From: Acidobacteriaceae bacterium
GTDB taxonomy: Bacteria; Acidobacteriota; Terriglobia; Terriglobales; Acidobacteriaceae
DNA: 5,539 bases
Assembly (NCBI GenBank): GCA_009781125.1
Contig: WQYS01000184.1
Coordinates: 1-5,539 of the forward strand
Direction of reading: 5' to 3'
Position numbers and translations under genes: made by a program. Positions 1 to 5,539 of the stretch are shown here, in pieces (position 1 is the stretch's first letter; the number at the start of each line of letters is the position of its first letter). Under the pieces are notes generated by a model. It made no database searches. It was not told the DNA's origin and worked only from the letters and a program-made list of their open reading frames with translations.

Positions 1-25
1 CGCTATTTCGCTATTCAATTCAATT

Positions 26-35
26 GGAGACGAGG
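26..35 (+). promoter_or_regulatory. Ribosome binding site of the large barrel-protein gene
   Basis: The purine-rich run GGAGACGAGG ends five bases before the GTG at 41. It offers two overlapping Shine-Dalgarno cores: GGAG at 26-29 and GAGG at 32-35. It decides the start, because the reading frame has no stop upstream within the window and could otherwise be extended to the left edge. The bases before it (1-25) hold two short tandem duplications, CGCTATT at 1-7 and 9-15 and CAATT at 16-20 and 21-25. No promoter can be assigned in so little sequence. Confidence 0.7.
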
Positions 36-40
36 TTGGC

Positions 41-3000
41 GTGAGGCGATCGATCCCAATACTCCGGGCGGCAGCGCTGGCGGTAGCAGCAGCTTCGGCA
101 ACGATGATGGCGCAGCAGGCGGCCCCTCCAGCGGCTCAAACTCCTCCCGCGGCAGCCGCTGTCATGGACGGCGGCTCCATTCGCGGCACAGCCAAGGTTG
201 GACAGATTCCTCTGCCTGGCGTCTCCGTAACGGCAACCAACACACTGACCGGAAAGAAGTATGCAACCACAACCGACATCAGCGGCGCTTTTGCGATGTC
301 GATTCCGCGCAAGGGCCGCTATGTCGTAAAGGCAGAGCTGGCGGCGTTTGCTGCTGCCACCGAAGAGGTGGTCCTGAACGCCAGCGGAGAAAACGGCGGC
401 AAGCCGGAACAGGTCATCGCCTTCGCCATGCAGCTTGCCTCGCGCGCTGCGCAGCAGCAGGCAGCACAGGCGGCGGCAACACAGGCGGCAGCCAGCGGGG
501 TTCGGCGCGGAATGCAGTCGCTCGATCTGTCGGGCGGCGGTTTGGACGCGTCCAACATATCCGACGCGAGCATGAACTCAGGCGAGAACAGCGGAGTTGA
601 GATGCCTTCTCTAGCCGGCATGAACAGCACAGCCAGCGCTTCGGAGTCGGTGGCCGTCAGCGGGCAGATGGGCGAGACCAACGGGCTTGCCAACTTCAAC
701 GAGGACGAGATGCGCCAGCGCATACAGGACGCCATGGAGCAGGCGCGCAGTCAGGGCGGAGCGGTTGGCGACATGGCCAACGCCGTCGCCGGAATGATCG
801 GCGACATGATGGGGCCGGGCGGCGGAATGGGAATGGGGGGAATGGGTGGCCCGATGATGGTTGTACGTGGTGGCGGAGGCCGTGGCGGTGGTGGTGGACG
901 TGGCAGCTTCCGCAACTTCAATCCCACGCAGCCGCACGGAGCCATCTTCTATCAAGGCGCGTTCAGCGCTCTGAATGCCACGCCGTTCTCTGTCGCCTAC
1001 GCTCTCGGGGAACCCGACGCGCAGCCCATGAAGCCTTCCTCGATGCAGAACCGCTTCGGCGTGAGCTTTACCGGGTCGCCCTACATTCCCGGCCTGACCA
1101 GGCCGAGCACCAAGCAGTTCGTCTTCCTGAACGTCACCGGCGTGCGCAACATGAATCCGATGGTGTTGCAGGGAACCGTTCCCACGGCAGCCGAGCGGGG
1201 CGGAGACTTCTCCGATCTGCTCACCAGCTCTGGCGGCGGGCAGTTGTACGACCCGGTAACCGGTCAACCATTTGCAGGAAACAACATTGCCAGCCGGATT
1301 ACGCCCCAGGCCAATGCGCTGCTGAGCTTCTACCCTGCTCCCAACCTTACCGGCACAGGCACACAGAACAACTACCAGACGGTAATGTCCATGGCTCAGA
1401 ACGCGACCACGGCGGCCATGCGCTACGTGCGCAACTTCGGCCAGAACAGCGGATTCGGCATGATGCGGCAGCGACAGGCGAGCGCTCCAAATACTTTGCG
1501 GCAGAGCATCAACTTCAATGGAAGCTACTCTCACAATGCCAGCGATATCTCGAACATCTTTCCCCAGATGGGCGGCTCAAGCTCCACGACCGGCTACGCA
1601 ATCACAGCCGGTTACACCATTGGCTATGGACGGATCAACAACAATGCCTCGCTGAACTGGAACCGCTCGAACGCTCAGCAACAGAATTACTACACCCACA
1701 GCGGCGTCGATCCTATGACCGGAAGCGGTATTACCATCCCGAAGCCGGTGATCGGAGCCGCGCCGGGAATTTATTTCGGCGTTCCCAGTCTGACGCTCAC
1801 CGGCTACCAGCCACTGAGCCAGACCGCCGCCAGCGAGCGCATCCATCAGACCATCTCATTCTCCGACCGCCTCAGCTACCGGTACGGCAAGCACAACATG
1901 CGCTTCGGCGGAGACTACCGCCGCGTCCACGCCGACAGCATCGTTGGCAGCGGCGGCTTCGGCACCTTCACCTTCTCCGGCTACGCCACCGCGGACCCGA
2001 CCGCGGACTGCACATCGGGAGCATCCAACCTGAACTGCGGAAACTCCTTTGCCGACATGCTTCTCGGCCTGCCACAGCAGTCGGCGATCCAGGCCGGAGG
2101 TTTCAAAACCTATCTGCGCGCCAACGTCTTCGACCTGTACGGACAGGACGACTGGCGCGCACGCCCGAACCTCACCCTGAACTACGGCCTGCGTTACGAG
2201 TACTTCTCGCCTTACGTGGAGAAGTTCAACCGTCTGGTGAATCTCCAGGTGAACTTCGACCCCATCACCAGGAAGTTTATCTCTGCCGATCCGGTCGAAC
2301 CGGGCGATAGAGGCATCCCGCGCTCGCTGGTCGATCCGGACCGCACCATGTTAGCGCCGCGCTTCGGATTCGCGTGGCGTCTGCCGAAGGCCTTCAAGGA
2401 CACGGTGATTCGCGGTGGCTACGGCCTCAACTTCAACACCGGCCAGTATGCGTCCATTGCGCAAAATCTATCCTCGCAGCCGCCGTTTGCCATCACCCAG
2501 ACCAACATCGTGGGCACGGGAGGCTGTACGTCCAACAATATGACGCTGGCTCCCAACAATCTGGGACCCGACAATACGACTAAGTACAGCGCCTTCTACT
2601 GTTCGTCGGCGACGACGCAGAATAACTTCGGAGCCAACCGGAACTATCGTCTCGGCCATGTGCAGGTCTGGAACCTTGACATCCAGCACACCTTTCCCAT
2701 GGGGATCGTCTTCAACCTGGGGTACAACGGCTCCAGAGGCGGCAGGCTCGACATCTGGCGCGCTCCCAACCGGACCATCACCGGCCTGCTGAATCCGGAC
2801 GCGCAGGCGTTCAACTACGAGGACTCCGTGGGCGAGTCGCGCTACAACGGCCTCGCCGTAAACGTGCGCAAGCGCATGCAGAAGGGCATCGCCCTGGCCG
2901 CGACCTATACCTACGGACACTCCATCGACAATGCGTCTTCCATCGGAGGATCGGCGCCGACGCCGGCGCAGAACGATCTGGACCTGCCCGCCGAAGAAGG

Positions 3001-3559
3001 CAACAGCAGCTTCGACGTGCGTCACAAGGTAAGTGGCAACTGGGTCTTCGAGCTTCCCTTCGGCCCCAATCGCGCCCTGCTCGCCAAGGGAGGATTCTGG
3101 TCGAAGGCGCTGGACGGCTTCTCCGTCTCAGGAAACTTCACCTTCGCTTCGGGAACATACTTTACACCGCACTTCTCGGCAACCAGCCGCCAGGTTTCCA
3201 CGGGGGCCAACGACTCCCTGCGCCCCAACCGCGTCTTTACTGAGCCGATTGCAGGCCCGCGCACGATGCAACAGTGGTTCAACACGGCAGCGTTTGATCC
3301 GAAGGAGCCCGCTGAATTCGGCTCGGCCTCGCGCGGCTCCATCGAAGGCCCGGGCACAGTATCCATAAACGCCTCGCTGGCGCGCACCGTCCAACTGGGA
3401 GAGACGCGATCCTTCGAGGCCAGGGTGACGGCCAACAACGCCTTCAACACCGTGCAGTACGCGGGAATCGACACGATCCGGAACTCGCCTACCTTTGGCG
3501 AGGTCAACAGCGTAGGTTCGATGCGCACGCTGACGTTCATCGCGCGCTACAGGTTCTAG
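41..3559 (+). CDS. Oar-like TonB-dependent receptor-type outer-membrane protein with carboxypeptidase regulatory-like domain
   Basis: Predicted outer-membrane beta-barrel protein of 1172 residues, of the Oar-like/TonB-dependent-receptor type abundant in Acidobacteriota. Members are presumed to take up large substrates; the substrate here is unknown. Seen in order: a signal peptide (Arg2-Arg3, hydrophobic 5-20, likely cut Ala24/Gln25); an Ala/Pro/Gln linker; a carboxypeptidase-regulatory-like beta-sandwich at about 46-133; an Ala/Gln run (136-151); a Met-rich helical then Gly-rich stretch (about 219-288); and the barrel from about 299. Family hallmarks in the barrel are VPTAAERGGDFS (380-391), FADMLLGLP just after Cys666, QDDW then LTLNYGLRYEYF (from 702), WNLDIQHTFP (from 877), RYNGLAVNVRKRM (from 934) and a C-terminal Phe typical of barrel insertion signals. 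No normal plug domain or TonB box is recognisable, so TonB dependence is inferred. The four cysteines are 657, 666, 829 and 854. GTG 41 is chosen because it gives a signal peptide and has a good ribosome binding site, but the frame is open to the left edge. Family is firm; function is not. Confidence 0.88.
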   Translation: MRRSIPILRAAALAVAAASATMMAQQAAPPAAQTPPAAAAVMDGGSIRGTAKVGQIPLPGVSVTATNTLTGKKYATTTDISGAFAMSIPRKGRYVVKAELAAFAAATEEVVLNASGENGGKPEQVIAFAMQLASRAAQQQAAQAAATQAAASGVRRGMQSLDLSGGGLDASNISDASMNSGENSGVEMPSLAGMNSTASASESVAVSGQMGETNGLANFNEDEMRQRIQDAMEQARSQGGAVGDMANAVAGMIGDMMGPGGGMGMGGMGGPMMVVRGGGGRGGGGGRGSFRNFNPTQPHGAIFYQGAFSALNATPFSVAYALGEPDAQPMKPSSMQNRFGVSFTGSPYIPGLTRPSTKQFVFLNVTGVRNMNPMVLQGTVPTAAERGGDFSDLLTSSGGGQLYDPVTGQPFAGNNIASRITPQANALLSFYPAPNLTGTGTQNNYQTVMSMAQNATTAAMRYVRNFGQNSGFGMMRQRQASAPNTLRQSINFNGSYSHNASDISNIFPQMGGSSSTTGYAITAGYTIGYGRINNNASLNWNRSNAQQQNYYTHSGVDPMTGSGITIPKPVIGAAPGIYFGVPSLTLTGYQPLSQTAASERIHQTISFSDRLSYRYGKHNMRFGGDYRRVHADSIVGSGGFGTFTFSGYATADPTADCTSGASNLNCGNSFADMLLGLPQQSAIQAGGFKTYLRANVFDLYGQDDWRARPNLTLNYGLRYEYFSPYVEKFNRLVNLQVNFDPITRKFISADPVEPGDRGIPRSLVDPDRTMLAPRFGFAWRLPKAFKDTVIRGGYGLNFNTGQYASIAQNLSSQPPFAITQTNIVGTGGCTSNNMTLAPNNLGPDNTTKYSAFYCSSATTQNNFGANRNYRLGHVQVWNLDIQHTFPMGIVFNLGYNGSRGGRLDIWRAPNRTITGLLNPDAQAFNYEDSVGESRYNGLAVNVRKRMQKGIALAATYTYGHSIDNASSIGGSAPTPAQNDLDLPAEEGNSSFDVRHKVSGNWVFELPFGPNRALLAKGGFWSKALDGFSVSGNFTFASGTYFTPHFSATSRQVSTGANDSLRPNRVFTEPIAGPRTMQQWFNTAAFDPKEPAEFGSASRGSIEGPGTVSINASLARTVQLGETRSFEARVTANNAFNTVQYAGIDTIRNSPTFGEVNSVGSMRTLTFIARYRF
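710..904 (+). other. Met-rich helix plus Gly/Met/Arg low-complexity segment inside the barrel gene
   Basis: This in-frame part of the barrel gene encodes residues 224-288. The first half (224-257) reads as a charged, then Ala/Met-rich probable helix. The second half (258-288) is mostly glycine, interspersed with Met and then with RGG-type triplets at 276-278 and 281-283. Eleven methionines fall between residues 224 and 273. It sits between the regulatory-like domain and the first barrel strands, where plug-containing receptors have their plug. From memory, some Acidobacteriota barrel proteins carry Gly/Arg-rich stretches at the same place, so it is probably a subfamily trait rather than an assembly artefact. 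The reading frame is uninterrupted through it. Confidence 0.7.
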
Positions 3560-3610
3560 CAGAAAGGAAGCGTTCTCTATGTGGGAGTTCTTAAGTGATT
3601 TACAAACGTT

Positions 3611-3704
3611 CGGGTGCCCCATCCTGAGCGCAGCGAAGGGTGGGAAGTGAGATGTTGAGCAGTATTCTTTCCCACCCTTCGCTGCGCTCAGGATGGGGCA
3701 CCCG
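3611..3704. repeat. Paired palindromic intergenic repeat (REP/BIME-like) with perfect 36-bp arms
   Basis: Bases 3611-3646 are the exact reverse complement of 3669-3704 (36 of 36), separated by a 22-base spacer. Each arm is itself a smaller hairpin: CCCATCCT (3618-3625) pairs with AGGGTGGG (3637-3644) with one G-T wobble around an 11-base loop, and the right arm mirrors this (3671-3678 with 3690-3697). Two inverted copies of a small palindromic unit is the layout of a REP doublet, or BIME. From memory, similar CCCATCC/GGATGGG intergenic units recur widely in Terriglobia genomes; this was not checked here. It fills over half of the 174-base gap between the two genes. No run of T follows on either strand, so it does not look like an intrinsic terminator. 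As RNA it could form a very stable stem that protects upstream mRNA or reduces read-through into the next gene. Confidence 0.8.
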
Positions 3705-3721
3705 GTCATAGGTGGCAGGTC

Positions 3722-3726
3722 AGGAG
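3722..3726 (+). promoter_or_regulatory. Ribosome binding site of the VWFA-related gene
   Basis: AGGAG lies seven bases before the ATG at 3734, which is optimal spacing. It begins 18 bases after the right repeat arm ends, so a fully formed long hairpin would leave this site free. The rest of the gap (3560-3610 and 3705-3721) shows no convincing promoter boxes. Confidence 0.75.
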
Positions 3727-3733
3727 TCAGAAG

Positions 3734-5539
3734 ATGAGGCGACAACTCATTACAGCGGTGCTCACGGGAGTCATGGCCATCTCGCCCGGCGGTACGTCCT
3801 TCGCGCAGCAGGCCGCCGGAGACGGCACCTACACCCTCAAGGTGAAGAGCGAGATCGTGCTCACCAACGTGGTCGTGCGCGACAGAAAGACCGGCGAGAT
3901 CGTCAAGGGACTCAAAGCCAGCGACTTCTCCATCTACGAAAATGGCAGGCAGCAGACCATCTCCAGCTTCGACTTTCAGAACGTGGACGAGGCTGCCGTG
4001 CTCAGCGAAAAATCGTCCATCAGCGGCAAGGCGACTATTGCCGATCTCGTCAACGGAGACTTCGCCGCCAATCCGGCGCAGCTCAAGGACCACCGGCTGA
4101 TCGTCATGTTCTTCGACCTGAGCAGCATGCAGCCCGAAGATGTTGATCGCGCTGTCGGAGCAGCTCAGGACTACGTGAACAAGAAGATGCAGCCCGCCGA
4201 TCTGGTGGCGCTGGTCAGTCTGGACACCGGCCTCGCCATGGACCAGGACTTCACCTCCGATAAAGAAGCCTTGCTGAAGAGTCTGGGGCGCTACAACGGT
4301 ACCGATAGCTCAGGATTTGCCAACGGCAACGAGGGCGGCGACTCATCAGGCACCGCGGACGACGCCTCCAGCTTTACCGCCGACGACAGCGAGTACAACG
4401 CGCTCAACACCGACCGTGAACTGTATGCCATCCAGACCATCGCCAAGACTCTGGAGCGGGTCGAGCAGCGCAAGAGTCTTCTGTACTTTTCCGGAGGACT
4501 GACGAGGCAGGGGATAGAAAACCAGGCCAGCATGCGAGCCGCCACCAACGCAGCCGTAAAGGCAAACATGGCGATCTACAGCGTGGATTCGAGAGGTCTG
4601 GAAGCTCTGCCGCCCGTAGGCGACGCCTCCACTGGAAGCCTGCGTGGCACCTCCGCCTACAACGGCGCCGCGATGCAGAGCAGGCTAGACTCGAACTTCG
4701 GCTCGCAGGAGGTGCTGGCCACGCTCGCGAGCGACACCGGCGGCAAGGCCTTCTTCGACTCTAACGACTTCGCGCCCGCCTTCCAGCAGGTGCAGCACGA
4801 TACCGAGGCGTACTACATCCTCGGCTTCCGCTCGACCAATCAGGCGCGCGACGGCAGCTTCCGCCGCCTGACGGTGAAGCTCAACCGCAGCGATCTGAAG
4901 GACCTGAAGGATGCGAAGCTGGAGTATCGTCAGGGTTACTACGCTCCGGCAGACTTCCAGCACCAGCGGAGCGAGGACCGCGAGCAGGTGCTCATGGACG
5001 AAATGCGCAGCGACTTCCCCTCAACCGACGTCGCCGTGTACCTACAGGCGCTCTACTTCCGGCTCGACGCCAACAAGTTCTTCGTGCCCATCTCGCTGAT
5101 CGTACCTGGCTCGCAGATTCCCTTCCTCAAGAACGGCGACCGCGACAAGGCCAACATCGACATCATGGGGCAGGTCAAGAACGCGCAGGGCATCATCGTC
5201 GGCGACGTGCGCGACACAGTCAAGCTGGCGCTCGACGAGTCGCAGCAGGTGAAGCGGAAAAATATTCAGTATGCCACCGGATTCACGCTGGCTCCGGGAC
5301 GCTATCACGTAAAGTTTGTCGTGCGCGAGAACCAGAACGGACGCCTGGGTAGCTTCGAGACCGACCTGCAGGTTCCAGACCTGAAGAAGGCTCCGCTGAA
5401 GATGAGCTCGATTGTGCTCGCCAACCAGCAGCGGCCCAATGCAGCAAAGAAGCACACCAATCCTCTAGTGCGCGACGGTGTGGAGTGGATTCCCAACGTC
5501 CCCCACGTCTTCCGGCAGGACCAGCATCTTTACTTCCTC
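3734..5539 (+). CDS. Secreted VWFA-related domain protein (acidobacterial TIGR03436-type), 3' end missing
   Basis: First 602 codons of an exported protein of the VWFA-related family that is expanded in Acidobacteria; the frame stays open to the window edge. No member's biochemical role is known to me; the fold suggests protein binding or adhesion. Seen in order: a Sec signal peptide (Arg2-Arg3, hydrophobic 5-16, likely cut Ala24/Gln25, no lipobox); the family's N-terminal strand motif at 39-79, containing GLKASDFSIYENG (59-71); and a von Willebrand A-like domain at about 119-330. That domain has core strand LIVMFFD ending at Asp128, an acidic Gly/Ser/Asp stretch (188-222), LLYFSGG (249-255) and YSVDSRGL (282-289). 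Then come LASDTGG (331-337), YYILGF (360-365), YRQGYY (398-403) and a beta-rich C-terminal part. The metal-site motif is degenerate (Asp128, Ser130, but Met132 for the last Ser). The protein has no cysteine so far. ATG 3734 is the only start: no other start codon occurs before the in-frame TGA at 3656-3658. It lies 174 bases after the barrel gene on the same strand, so co-transcription is possible. Confidence 0.88.
   Translation, partial: MRRQLITAVLTGVMAISPGGTSFAQQAAGDGTYTLKVKSEIVLTNVVVRDRKTGEIVKGLKASDFSIYENGRQQTISSFDFQNVDEAAVLSEKSSISGKATIADLVNGDFAANPAQLKDHRLIVMFFDLSSMQPEDVDRAVGAAQDYVNKKMQPADLVALVSLDTGLAMDQDFTSDKEALLKSLGRYNGTDSSGFANGNEGGDSSGTADDASSFTADDSEYNALNTDRELYAIQTIAKTLERVEQRKSLLYFSGGLTRQGIENQASMRAATNAAVKANMAIYSVDSRGLEALPPVGDASTGSLRGTSAYNGAAMQSRLDSNFGSQEVLATLASDTGGKAFFDSNDFAPAFQQVQHDTEAYYILGFRSTNQARDGSFRRLTVKLNRSDLKDLKDAKLEYRQGYYAPADFQHQRSEDREQVLMDEMRSDFPSTDVAVYLQALYFRLDANKFFVPISLIVPGSQIPFLKNGDRDKANIDIMGQVKNAQGIIVGDVRDTVKLALDESQQVKRKNIQYATGFTLAPGRYHVKFVVRENQNGRLGSFETDLQVPDLKKAPLKMSSIVLANQQRPNAAKKHTNPLVRDGVEWIPNVPHVFRQDQHLYFL

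Noticed and set aside
1..25. Short tandem duplications CGCTATT and CAATT as operator or promoter elements
   Set aside because: They are too short and too near the window edge to separate from chance.
812..904. Glycine-rich stretch as a tandem DNA repeat array or a frameshift artefact
   Set aside because: The codons vary (GGC, GGA, GGT, GGG) with no fixed repeat unit, and the frame continues cleanly into the conserved barrel sequence.
611..1534. 307-codon open frame on the minus strand
   Set aside because: It lies wholly inside the barrel gene, whose frame has clear family motifs. The product shows no recognisable domain, and such antisense frames are common in GC-rich genes.
3611..3704. Long inverted repeat as an intrinsic transcription terminator for the barrel gene
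   Set aside because: No T-rich tract follows the stem on either strand, and the nested hairpin units fit a REP doublet better.
3128..4093. 321-codon open frame on the minus strand crossing the intergenic repeat
   Set aside because: It overlaps the ends of both real genes, and its middle is a translation of the palindromic repeat. Frames through such repeats often give spurious hypothetical proteins.
3712..4146. 144-codon plus-strand frame at the start of the VWFA gene
   Set aside because: It overlaps the VWFA-related gene in another frame. That gene has a signal peptide, family motifs and a ribosome binding site; this frame gives only a low-complexity Arg/Gln/His-rich product.

Overview
The window looks like chromosomal DNA of an Acidobacteriota bacterium, most likely class Terriglobia (Terriglobus/Granulicella/Edaphobacter-like). 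Three things suggest this. There is a very large Oar-like outer-membrane beta-barrel protein with an N-terminal carboxypeptidase-regulatory-like domain. There is a protein of the VWFA-related family that is expanded in Acidobacteria. Between them lies a paired palindromic repeat resembling intergenic repeats I recall from that group. GC content is high (about 60% by eye) and both genes read left to right.

Layout: positions 1-40 are a short leader with a purine-rich ribosome binding site. Positions 41-3559 encode a 1172-residue exported protein: signal peptide, Ala/Pro/Gln-rich linker, carboxypeptidase-regulatory-like (CarboxypepD_reg-type) domain, a long Ala/Gln then Met/Gly/Arg low-complexity stretch where a TonB plug would be expected, and a full beta-barrel ending in Arg-Tyr-Arg-Phe. 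Positions 3560-3733 are a 174-base gap dominated by a perfect 36-bp inverted repeat, in which each arm is itself a small hairpin (a REP/BIME-like pair). Positions 3734-5539 hold the first 602 codons of a secreted VWFA-related protein that runs off the right edge with an intact reading frame.

How they fit together: both products carry Sec-type signal peptides, so one is predicted for the outer membrane and the other for the periplasm or cell surface. Their order and orientation allow co-transcription, with the repeat pair able to tune the downstream part of the transcript. The substrate of the barrel and the ligand of the VWFA protein cannot be read from the sequence. I see no RNA genes, CRISPR array, transposase, integrase or attachment site. 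No stretch longer than 300 bases lacks a gene.
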